From an uncultured Alphaproteobacteria bacterium (GTDB taxonomy: Bacteria > Pseudomonadota > Alphaproteobacteria > Rs-D84), in the NCBI GenBank assembly GCA_944389235.1, contig CALXLO010000002.1:1-54326 (forward strand): a stretch of 54,326 nucleotides of DNA. The letters run 5' to 3'. Position 1 is the stretch's first letter. Every line of letters starts with the position of its first letter. The notes under the pieces are model-generated. The model did not search any database and had not been told where the DNA came from. It was given only the letters and a program-made list of their open reading frames with translations. This document shows, in pieces, positions 42,521 to 49,843 of the stretch. The position numbers and the translations under genes were made by a program.

Positions 42521-42548
42521 AAAAATCCCGCAATTTGCGGGATTTTTT
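42521..42548. terminator. Bidirectional intrinsic terminator
   Basis: ATCCCGC and GCGGGAT form a perfect stem with a 5-nt loop between an A-run and a T6 run. It is shared by grpE (+) and the convergent DUF1015 gene (-). Confidence 0.9.
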
Positions 42549-42549
42549 A

Positions 42550-43788
42550 TTACGACAGTTTATGTATTACTAAACCACTGCGCAGTTTTGGTTCAAACCA
42601 TGTCGTTTTTGGCGGCATAATGTTGCCTGTATCGGCAATGTCAATAATTTGACGCATTGTAACCGGATACAATGCAAATGCCACTGCCATTTCACCAGAA
42701 TCAACACGTTGCTGTAATTCGCCTAAACCACGGATGCCACCAACAAAGTCAATGCGCTTGCTGGTGCGCAAATCGCCCAGATTCAGTATCTTGTCAAATA
42801 CCAAGTTGGACAGCACGGTTACATCTAGTACACCAATTGGGTCATTATCATTGTATGTGCCGGGTTTTGCGGTCAAAGAATACCATTTACCGTTCAGGTA
42901 CATACCAAAATTGTGCAGTTTTGTTGGCTTGTATATTTCTGTGCCTTTATCTTCTATATCAAACGATTCGCCCAGTTTCGATAAAAATTCATCTGGGGTC
43001 AGACCGTTCAAATCGCGAACAACACGATTATAGTCTATGACCTTTAATTGACTTTCTGGGAATATAACAGCCAAGAAATAGTTATATTCTTCATTGCCTG
43101 TGTGATTCGGATTTGCGTTGCGTTTTTCTGCACCAACCAGTGCCGCCGCCGCAGTTCTGTGATGACCGTCGGCAACATACAGCGCAGGAATATCACGGAA
43201 TATTTCTGTTATGCGCGCATTGATTGCGTCATCATCAATCTTCCAGAATTTATGACCAAAACCATCAGGGGCAACAAAATCATATTCTGGTTCGTGTGAT
43301 GCGACATAGTCCGCAACAATTTGATTCATTTCTGCAACATCTGGGTATGCAAAAAACACCGGTTCAATATTTGCATTTTGAATGCGAACATGAATCATAC
43401 GGTCTTCTTCTTTATCTTTGCGGGTTAATTCGTGCTTTTTTATTTTTCCAGTCATATAGTCTTCTACGCTGGCAGCTGCAACCAAGCCGTATTGCGTACG
43501 ACCATCCATTGTTTGTGCATAGATGTAATACATTTCTTTGGGGTCTTGGACCAACCATCCGCGTTCTTGCCACAGTTTGAAATTTTCAACTGCTTTGTCA
43601 TATACCTGCTGGCTGTGTTCATCAGCAATTGGGTCAAAGTCAATTTCTGGTTTAATTATGTGCAATAATGATTTTTCGCCAGCTTCTGCTTTTGCTTCGG
43701 CCGAGTTCAAGACATCGTATGGACGCGATGCAACATCTGCTGCGATTTCTTTTGGTGGGCGAACGCCTGCGAATGGTTTGATTTTCAT
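42550..43788 (-). CDS. DUF1015 family protein
   Basis: I start it at ATG 43788 (MKIKPFAGVRPPKEIAADVA), which has AAGGAG 8 nt upstream. The frame continues 26 codons further without similarity. The 412 residues match the DUF1015 family, conserved in many anaerobes and of uncertain biochemical role (often annotated as a possible kinase or phosphatase without proof). Family marks are RPYDVLN near the start, KKHELTRKDKEEDR, ALYVADGHHRTAAAA with its HH pair, and the C-terminal IDFVGGIRGLGEL and NIMPPKTTWFEPKLRSGLV blocks. It is cytoplasmic with no signal peptide. It is probably a single gene, next to the secreted hydrolase upstream. Confidence 0.85.
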   Translation of the reverse strand: MKIKPFAGVRPPKEIAADVASRPYDVLNSAEAKAEAGEKSLLHIIKPEIDFDPIADEHSQQVYDKAVENFKLWQERGWLVQDPKEMYYIYAQTMDGRTQYGLVAAASVEDYMTGKIKKHELTRKDKEEDRMIHVRIQNANIEPVFFAYPDVAEMNQIVADYVASHEPEYDFVAPDGFGHKFWKIDDDAINARITEIFRDIPALYVADGHHRTAAAALVGAEKRNANPNHTGNEEYNYFLAVIFPESQLKVIDYNRVVRDLNGLTPDEFLSKLGESFDIEDKGTEIYKPTKLHNFGMYLNGKWYSLTAKPGTYNDNDPIGVLDVTVLSNLVFDKILNLGDLRTSKRIDFVGGIRGLGELQQRVDSGEMAVAFALYPVTMRQIIDIADTGNIMPPKTTWFEPKLRSGLVIHKLS

Positions 43789-43878
43789 GTTATGTTCTCC
43801 TTGGGTTTCATAAATTTTATAATATACCCCAGTTATTATATATCTATAAAACCAAAAGGCAAACAATAGCCAAAAATT

Positions 43879-44985
43879 TTATTTTGTTGTTGGCATACTG
43901 CGTGTTATTTGAACAGGAATAATTGTTTCAGATTTTGTTTCATCCAATGGATGTGATTGAAATGATACTGTCGCAAAATCAATTTTATCCAAATCAATAG
44001 CACGCAATGTGCGATTATACATTGTATGGTAATATATAACGCGGTCGTGCATGTCTGTGGCAACTGTCCACTGGGTTGCAGACGGCATATCAACCGGCGC
44101 ACGCCCCACAGGAAATTCTGTTCCTAATGGTACATCAAAATTATTCAAAATATGAAATGCCTGCATCGCTGCGTCAAAAGAAGTGTCTTGCTGGATAGAA
44201 TATGTTTGTAAAAAAGATGCCCGAACGAATCGTGATGGCGGGGTAAAATCACCCGGTAACCCTAAAAAACCAGAACCGGCCCCAAATGCACGCAATGTTA
44301 ATGCGCCCATATTGACTGGACCAGCGGTACCAGGAATTAAATTAACATAATTATTCAGATTCTTTAATTGCCATGGATAATCTGGTGAATTAGTCAGTAC
44401 CCCTAATTGACTGTCATATACCTGGGCGCGTCCATCAACAAATTCTATTATTATTTGTTTGCCAGATGGTTCCGTAACACGCCAGTGCGCAGTTGATGCA
44501 CGCGGGTCAATGCTGGCAACACGAATATCTTTGATTGCGTTTTTTACTTGGTCAACAGTTGAAAAACGCGATAAAATCCATGATACTAATTGAAAGTCAG
44601 AAATAGTATTTGCCTTGTCATCTGGGTCATATTGTGGATATTCGCCGTATCCAGGAAAATAAAACAGACCAGCTGATAAACCGGCTTCGTTCATGCCGTC
44701 AACAACCCAGCCCGGTTCCACCACCGCCAGACCAACATAGCCGTATAATGCAGAAAAAGTCATGCCGCCTGTATCACCACCTGGCAACATTGATTGCTGG
44801 ATATAGCCGCGCGGGACAATCGTATACATGTTATCCATTTCCGATTCGCCCCATTCAATAGTGCGCGCAGCGACAACGCCTTTGTCTTTGGATACCAGGG
44901 TAATACCAGTACAGGCATCGGCCCCGTTTGCACTGATTAAGCCAATAATGGCGGTCAATGCGAAAAATAATTCTCTCTTTGCCAT
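43879..44985 (-). CDS. Choloylglycine hydrolase family enzyme (bile salt hydrolase / penicillin V acylase type)
   Basis: This is an N-terminal-nucleophile amidohydrolase of the CBAH family, which cleaves linear amides such as conjugated bile salts or penicillin V. The 368-residue precursor has a signal peptide whose removal after ADA would expose Cys25 as the nucleophile (CTGITLVSKDKGVVAARTIEW). Other family residues are visible: Arg41, Glu44 (Asp in many bile salt hydrolases), Asn199 in LTNSPDYPWQL and the Arg residues in PSRFVRA (252-255). Export to the periplasm is usual in Gram-negative members. Substrate cannot be told from sequence. It suggests contact with bile or acyl-amide signals in a host. 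No ribosome site is present and a -10 lies 6 nt before the ATG, so the mRNA may be leaderless. Confidence 0.88.
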   Translation of the reverse strand: MAKRELFFALTAIIGLISANGADACTGITLVSKDKGVVAARTIEWGESEMDNMYTIVPRGYIQQSMLPGGDTGGMTFSALYGYVGLAVVEPGWVVDGMNEAGLSAGLFYFPGYGEYPQYDPDDKANTISDFQLVSWILSRFSTVDQVKNAIKDIRVASIDPRASTAHWRVTEPSGKQIIIEFVDGRAQVYDSQLGVLTNSPDYPWQLKNLNNYVNLIPGTAGPVNMGALTLRAFGAGSGFLGLPGDFTPPSRFVRASFLQTYSIQQDTSFDAAMQAFHILNNFDVPLGTEFPVGRAPVDMPSATQWTVATDMHDRVIYYHTMYNRTLRAIDLDKIDFATVSFQSHPLDETKSETIIPVQITRSMPTTK

Positions 44986-44991
44986 GATTTG

Positions 44992-45020
44992 ATTATGGTA
45001 TGTTTATTCGTTGTTTTCCA
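44992..45020 (-). promoter_or_regulatory. Candidate promoter giving a leaderless mRNA
   Basis: On the - strand, TGGAAA (45020-45015) and CATAAT (44997-44992) are spaced by 17. Exactly 6 nt separate the -10 from the ATG of the choloylglycine-hydrolase gene, so transcription would begin at the start codon. Confidence 0.4.
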
Positions 45021-45124
45021 CAGGAAAGATATCAAAAGTTTGTTGTTGTGTGTGCGCCAGGGGGCTTGTTTTCGTTTACTCATTGTCGAACCCGGCGACA
45101 TTCGTCGCATAGCGTGAACTGCGC

Positions 45125-45370
45125 TTATTTCCAAAAATGTTTATTTGCAAATGCTTGGCCAGACCCAGTTTTTAAATATTGCTCAAATTCAGCGGCAGCG
45201 TGACGATTAGAAAACGCAAAATAATTTACCAGTTTCCATGGTTTGTATTTTGCAGTGTGAAAGGAGTACCCCGCGTTGTGTTGTTTTAATCTGTTTGGTA
45301 AATCATCTGTCATGCCAATATATTTTTGACTAGGAACAGAAATGCTTGCTATCAAATAAACGTAAAACAT
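45125..45370 (-). CDS. GIY-YIG superfamily (UPF0213-type) small nuclease-like protein
   Basis: The 81-residue product is a stand-alone GIY-YIG domain. It begins MFYVYLIASISVPSQKYIGM, with Tyr-Val-Tyr and Tyr-Ile-Gly in the two motif positions. The catalytic Arg region NRLKQHN follows, then a Glu in AAEFEQYLKTGSG and the usual end AFANKHFWK. Members are widespread, and some are structure-selective or dispensable nucleases. Physiological role is mostly unknown. No ribosome site is seen. TTGACG and TATAAC lie shortly upstream, and the leader would be very short. The flanking spacers (44986-45124 and 45371-45549) hold short palindromes such as GCGAC/GTCGC at 45095-45108. Confidence 0.85.
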   Translation of the reverse strand: MFYVYLIASISVPSQKYIGMTDDLPNRLKQHNAGYSFHTAKYKPWKLVNYFAFSNRHAAAEFEQYLKTGSGQAFANKHFWK

Positions 45371-45414
45371 AGTTGTATGTTATACTAACGATGTAATTTC
45401 GTCAAGAATCCTGT

Positions 45415-45437
45415 AAAAAAAAACCGCCAAATGGCGG
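45415..45437 (-). terminator. Terminator of the tRNA-Gln transcript
   Basis: On the - strand, CCGCC-ATTT-GGCGG is followed by a run of nine T. It lies about 110 nt past the tRNA 3' end, so the primary transcript would include the palindrome-rich trailer at 45455-45543. Confidence 0.8.
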
Positions 45438-45454
45438 GATAGTATATATTAAGT

Positions 45455-45543
45455 GCGTCTGCCGCACTTCGTTAAAACTTCGTGTGGCACTCCTTCGCGT
45501 GAACTGTTCCGCTTCGGCTTGCCACCCGAAGCGTCGCAGACGC
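45455..45543. repeat. Compound inverted repeat downstream of tRNA-Gln
   Basis: The outer arms GCGTCTGC (45455-45462) and GCAGACGC (45536-45543) enclose CGCTTCGG/CCGAAGCG (45510-45517, 45526-45533). They also enclose the partly overlapping pair TGCCGCAC/GTGTGGCA (45460-45467, 45482-45489). The whole is markedly GC-rich relative to its surroundings. It could be a mobile palindromic element, or a structured RNA released from the tRNA trailer. Confidence 0.6.
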
Positions 45544-45549
45544 GAAGGG

Positions 45550-45623
45550 TGGTTGGGGCAGCTGGATTCGAACCAACACTGACGGAGTCAGAGTCCGGAG
45601 TTCTACCGTTAAACTATGCCCCA
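45550..45623 (-). tRNA. tRNA-Gln (anticodon CTG)
   Basis: On the - strand a full cloverleaf is present. The 7-bp acceptor is TGGGGCA with TGCCCCA, the T arm is GTTGG-TTCGAAT-CCAGC, and an encoded CCA end lies at 45552-45550. The anticodon loop CTCTGAC (45593-45587) gives anticodon CTG, reading CAG. In the anticodon stem (CCGGA with TCCGT) the outermost pair 27-43 is C-T and does not pair. The remaining four pairs are good. The gene has its own promoter and terminator. Confidence 0.93.
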
Positions 45624-45634
45624 ATGCGCGGCAC

Positions 45635-45663
45635 ATTATATATTGCTTTATCTGATTTTGCAA
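45635..45663 (-). promoter_or_regulatory. Promoter of tRNA-Gln
   Basis: On the - strand, TTGCAA (45663-45658) and a perfect TATAAT (45640-45635) are separated by 17, with the tRNA 5' end 12 nt downstream. Confidence 0.75.
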
Positions 45664-45677
45664 TCTATTTTTTGATG

Positions 45678-45705
45678 TTGAAACTTTTGCTAACTGTGCT
45701 ACGCT
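45678..45705 (+). promoter_or_regulatory. Promoter of the GGAI-repeat autotransporter
   Basis: TTGAAA (45678-45683) and TACGCT (45700-45705) are separated by 16. The ATG at 45752 follows behind AAGGAG. Confidence 0.45.
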
Positions 45706-45751
45706 GTGTGTTGTAAAGGGAATTTTTCTTGCTGGATAAAAAGGAGAAAGT

Positions 45752-48700
45752 ATGTCGGTTGCCAATAAATATTTCTTGGATTTATTAAAGGTTTGCTCTG
45801 TGTTGCCTGCGCTGGTGATTATACCGGCTTATGCCACAGATACAGAAAATAACAATCATCAACCGGCAACAAGTCTTGATGATGTTGTCAGTTGGAGCAA
45901 TTTGAATTATACCGCGCCGGCAAATACTGATGTTTATGGTGGTATATTGAAAATTTCTGGCAATACTTATGCAGATACTGATATTGACATGGGTATCGCA
46001 GAAAATAATCACATATTTTTATCCAGAACAGAAGATGCGCAACTAAACAGTGCAGGCGACGATAAAGATGTCCCAGGACAGGGCAGTGTTTTATATAATA
46101 ATGGTGCGATAAAGTCTATATCGGGGACTTTCAGAAATAATACTATAACAAATATATCAAATTTCGCGGCCAAGGCATCTGTTAATGGCGGTGTGTTTGC
46201 GCTGTACAGGGGTACAAATATTGGTACCATTAATGGTGATTTTACTAATAATGTTATTACATCAAAATATAATGGTTCTGGTGAAACAGAATATAAATCT
46301 GGGGGACAGATTTCCGCCGGTGGTGGTGCAATTCATATAGAGGGGCAATATGGTTCCGGTAATGCGACCGAGGCGCATATTGGTACCATAAACGGAAACT
46401 TTGCAAATAATGCGGCTGTTGCAAATGGTTATGCAAATGGTGGCGCAATTTATATCAAAGGTGGCGCAGACCGCGATGGTCAGACAGGGGCAGATACCAG
46501 CATCGGTTTGATAAACGGTAATTTTACTGGCAACTATGTTCAGGCAACTACTAATACGACAAATTATAAAAAGGCATCAACCGGTGGCGCAATATCTGTC
46601 AAGCGTTCATCTGGTGCGCCGAATGGTGCGTCTGTTAATGTCGTTGGTAATTTTGATGGAAATTATGTAAAGACCAATGGTACGGATGCGTTTGGTGGCG
46701 CAATCTATAACGAAGGCACAACACAAGTTACCGGTAATTTTGACAATAATTTTGTGCAATCGGAATCTGGTGCAGGGTGGGGTGGTGCTGTATATAATGC
46801 CGCTGATGCAACTTTTACAATAAATGGTGCGTCGTATATTCGTAATAATAGCGCGGCATTTGGTGGTGCTATTTGGAACGATGGTACATTGGTGCTGAAT
46901 AACGCAGACCGGCAGATTTCGTTTTATCGCAATATTACAACTGGTGGCGGTGGGGCGATTTATAATTCTGCAACTGGATATATAGAAAAAATTAACTTGG
47001 CATTATTTCAATCTAATCGCGGCAATTTTGGGGGTGCAATAAATAATAGCGGAGATGCGTCTTCTGGTGCCAAGGGTAAAATAGATTCTATTACTGGTTC
47101 TTCGTTTATTGCAAACAATGGTAAAAATGGTGGTGCGATTCGCAACCAGGGCAGTATTGGCGCGATTAACGGTGTCTTGTTTATGGACAACAAATCGGAA
47201 AATGGCGGTGCGTTGTGGAACGGGACATTGGGTGATATTGATGAAATAGATAGTCTGGAAAATTTGGGCAAAATAACAAATACACAGTTCAAAAATAATA
47301 GTGCGATAAATGGACTGGCCCAAGGCGGCGCAATTACAAATGCTGGGGTCATAAGTGATATTTCTGATGTTTCATTCAGTGGCAATTATGCTGATAAATT
47401 AGGTGGCGCAATTGCAAATGTAAATCCTGGTGGCAGTGGCAATCAGTTAATAAATATAAATGGCGCATTGTTCAGTGGTAATTCGGCCGGTGAAAATGGT
47501 GGTGCGATTTATAATGCAGACCGCGGAATAATATCGTTTACAGGCGATAATGTTTTTGCATCAAATATTGCTGCTGGGGTTGCGAATGATATTTATAACC
47601 TGGGGACAATTAATATCAAGAACGGTACAACCAAACTAAGTGGTGGTATTAATGGTACCGGTTCATTAAATGTCCAGGCAGATGCAGTATTAAATATTGG
47701 TACCACGATTATAGAACAAGAACATATTAAAATGGATGGAACGCTAAACGCGACAATTATTAATGCCGATGCATACGGTCGCTTGGTATCTGATGATGTT
47801 CAGTTTGGCGCAACTGGGCGATTGAATTTAACTGTTGGTGCCGCAGGGCGTTATAATGTACTAGGAAACGCGGTAATCGATATAGATAATATAGATTATA
47901 ACAAGACAATGTATAATATATCTGTGGATGGTCAGGATATTATTGTTAAAACAAATTCTGTTACAGATATTGCAACCGATTCGAATATTTCAAATACAGC
48001 AGCAGCGGTGCTGGTCGGTTTGGCCAACAGCAACGACTATGCAATGAATTTTGCGTCTTTGAATGCACAAACCGCAATGGCAAATAATGATGTTGAATAT
48101 ATCGAATCTGAAACATCTAAATTAAGTGCGGATGAAAAGCCTGTGGTCCAGGCTGCATCTGCGTCTGTTCAGAACCAGATTGCAACCTTGGCGGCGAATC
48201 GTATGTCTGGCGGTATTGGGCGCAGTGGTGGTGATATAACAAATGTTGGATATGGCGTATGGGCCCAAGGCATGATTAATCAGTCAAAGTTTGCTGACAA
48301 ATTCCGCGGCAATACATTTGGGGTGTCTGTGGGTGCAGATTCATTGATTAATAAACAATATATTGTTGGTGTTGGGTATGCGTATAATAATTCAGATGTT
48401 GATTCTGGTTCGCGTAATATAAATATTGCCAGCAACAGTATATTTGCATACGCACAATATCAGCCATCGCAGTGGTATTTTAATGCGACATTGAACTATA
48501 CCATGTCAGATTATACCGAAAATATAACTGTGTTTGGTGCACCTTTTGAAAGCAGTTATGATGTTTCATCATTCGGTGCTCAAACAATGACAGGGTATGA
48601 TTTTGCAACTGGTATAACACCATCGGTCGGGTTAAGATATCTGTATGTATCGCAAGATGCGTATAATAATGGTATGGCAGATATCAGTGCCACAGATACT

Positions 48701-49015
48701 GATTACTTAACCGGGGTCGCTGGGTTAGAATACGCTTTTGAAATTCAATCTGATTATGATTTGAAGTTCAGTCCAAATATCCGTGCAGCTGCGACATACG
48801 ACTTTTTATCCGATGCAGTGGTGGCAAATGTAGCAATGCCGGGTATGGCAGCGTATGTGGTTAATGGCGAATCTTTGTCGCGCTTTGGCAGCGAATTTGG
48901 TATCGGGTTAACAATGACATATCGGGGTGTCCAAGTGTCTGCAAATTATGACTTGGATTTACACAAAAATTATACATCTCATACAGGTATGTTAAAAATC
49001 AGGTATAATTTCTGA
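45752..49015 (+). CDS. Pmp-like autotransporter with GGAI/FxxN repeats
   Basis: A type Va autotransporter. The 1087-residue product follows AAGGAG and has a signal peptide (to about residue 29, AYA-TDTE). A passenger (about 40-780) follows, with many GGAI(Y/W/S)N and F-x-x-N units, such as FGGAIYNEGTTQVTGNFDNN and NGGAIRNQGSIGAINGVLF, predicting a right-handed beta-helix. These repeats resemble chlamydial polymorphic membrane proteins. A linker helix (about 785-815, ASASVQNQIATLAANRMSGG) leads to a 12-strand beta-barrel domain (GYGVWAQGMINQSKF onward) ending GMLKIRYNF. The terminal Phe is the usual outer-membrane signal recognised by BamA. It is probably a surface adhesin. It is a single gene with its own promoter and a strong terminator. 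Confidence 0.9.
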   Translation: MSVANKYFLDLLKVCSVLPALVIIPAYATDTENNNHQPATSLDDVVSWSNLNYTAPANTDVYGGILKISGNTYADTDIDMGIAENNHIFLSRTEDAQLNSAGDDKDVPGQGSVLYNNGAIKSISGTFRNNTITNISNFAAKASVNGGVFALYRGTNIGTINGDFTNNVITSKYNGSGETEYKSGGQISAGGGAIHIEGQYGSGNATEAHIGTINGNFANNAAVANGYANGGAIYIKGGADRDGQTGADTSIGLINGNFTGNYVQATTNTTNYKKASTGGAISVKRSSGAPNGASVNVVGNFDGNYVKTNGTDAFGGAIYNEGTTQVTGNFDNNFVQSESGAGWGGAVYNAADATFTINGASYIRNNSAAFGGAIWNDGTLVLNNADRQISFYRNITTGGGGAIYNSATGYIEKINLALFQSNRGNFGGAINNSGDASSGAKGKIDSITGSSFIANNGKNGGAIRNQGSIGAINGVLFMDNKSENGGALWNGTLGDIDEIDSLENLGKITNTQFKNNSAINGLAQGGAITNAGVISDISDVSFSGNYADKLGGAIANVNPGGSGNQLININGALFSGNSAGENGGAIYNADRGIISFTGDNVFASNIAAGVANDIYNLGTINIKNGTTKLSGGINGTGSLNVQADAVLNIGTTIIEQEHIKMDGTLNATIINADAYGRLVSDDVQFGATGRLNLTVGAAGRYNVLGNAVIDIDNIDYNKTMYNISVDGQDIIVKTNSVTDIATDSNISNTAAAVLVGLANSNDYAMNFASLNAQTAMANNDVEYIESETSKLSADEKPVVQAASASVQNQIATLAANRMSGGIGRSGGDITNVGYGVWAQGMINQSKFADKFRGNTFGVSVGADSLINKQYIVGVGYAYNNSDVDSGSRNINIASNSIFAYAQYQPSQWYFNATLNYTMSDYTENITVFGAPFESSYDVSSFGAQTMTGYDFATGITPSVGLRYLYVSQDAYNNGMADISATDTDYLTGVAGLEYAFEIQSDYDLKFSPNIRAAATYDFLSDAVVANVAMPGMAAYVVNGESLSRFGSEFGIGLTMTYRGVQVSANYDLDLHKNYTSHTGMLKIRYNF

Positions 49016-49023
49016 TAAAAATA

Positions 49024-49050
49024 CCCCCAATAGTTTGGGGGATTTTTTTT
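49024..49050 (+). terminator. Intrinsic terminator
   Basis: CCCCCAA (49024-49030) and TTGGGGG (49035-49041) form a perfect 7-bp stem with loop TAGT, followed by ATTTTTTTT. Confidence 0.92.
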
Positions 49051-49065
49051 ATCAGAAACTTTAAT

Positions 49066-49776
49066 TTATTTTGTAAAATACTTTGCGCGTTGGCGTTCAG
49101 ATACAGATTCCATATTATCAAATATACTGTTCGCAGCATTTTTATCAATCGGTGCGCTGGTTGTGCCTGTTATATATTCTGCGCCGTTTAGAATGATTAT
49201 GCGACTGGGGGTAAATGAATCAGAATTTTCATCGCATTCAATGTAATATTTTGTATAATCATACGGTCGACCATAGCAGCCGTTTTCTTGCAATCCGATA
49301 TAACCAATATCTGCCAATTGCCGACATGTTGGTTGTTTTTGGTCGGTTATTTCGCCGTTGGTGGTATAATCATATACGCTGCTGACAATGCCGTTGCACC
49401 ATACGGGAACCATCGTTCCATTAATTGATGCCATTGAACCATCGGCGGATGTCTTGCGTTTACCGAAACAGTCGCCATTTAATATATTGGTGTCAAAATC
49501 AGAACTGATGCCAGTGCCTTTTTTAATCGCATCTTTTGTCATTGCGACCGGCATAGAACCGCCGGATGTTAATGCTTCGGGGCATATTAATTTTTGTCCC
49601 CAGCATTGACCAGTGGCATCCCATTTTTCCCGTTCATATCCGGCACCCATTTTTGAATAGCATTCGGATGTATCCAGCTTGCACACGGTTGGTGTCATCA
49701 TTAACCAATAGTCTGCACCAAACGCAGCATATGCCGCCATTGTACATAACAAAGATACTGCGAATGTTTTTTTCAT
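49066..49776 (-). CDS. Secreted Cys-containing protein beside the 839-residue family member
   Basis: Unrecognised. The 236-residue product has a signal peptide (to about residue 20, AFG-ADYW). About ten cysteines follow in a compact mature domain (TVCKLDTSECYSKMGAGYER, GQCWGQKLIC, GDCFGKRK, PVWCNG, NGCYGRPYDY). It lacks the family signature and the C-x6-C module. AGAGAGAA lies 4-11 nt ahead of the ATG. It follows the 49844-52363 gene by 67 nt on the same strand and probably shares its transcript. A disulfide-stabilised periplasmic or surface partner is a reasonable inference. Confidence 0.78.
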   Translation of the reverse strand: MKKTFAVSLLCTMAAYAAFGADYWLMMTPTVCKLDTSECYSKMGAGYEREKWDATGQCWGQKLICPEALTSGGSMPVAMTKDAIKKGTGISSDFDTNILNGDCFGKRKTSADGSMASINGTMVPVWCNGIVSSVYDYTTNGEITDQKQPTCRQLADIGYIGLQENGCYGRPYDYTKYYIECDENSDSFTPSRIIILNGAEYITGTTSAPIDKNAANSIFDNMESVSERQRAKYFTK

Positions 49777-49843
49777 CTTATTCTCTCTATCTATTTTATT
49801 CTATAATGACATTTTATGCAAGCCAATGTTGCATATATGATAT

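Noticed and set aside
45453-45765. Reading frames on both strands across the tRNA-Gln gene
   Set aside because: They overlap a clear tRNA with promoter and terminator.
46100-47600. Possible CRISPR or tandem DNA repeat in the GGAI region
   Set aside because: The periodicity is at protein level with variable spacing. There are no conserved direct repeats with unique spacers.
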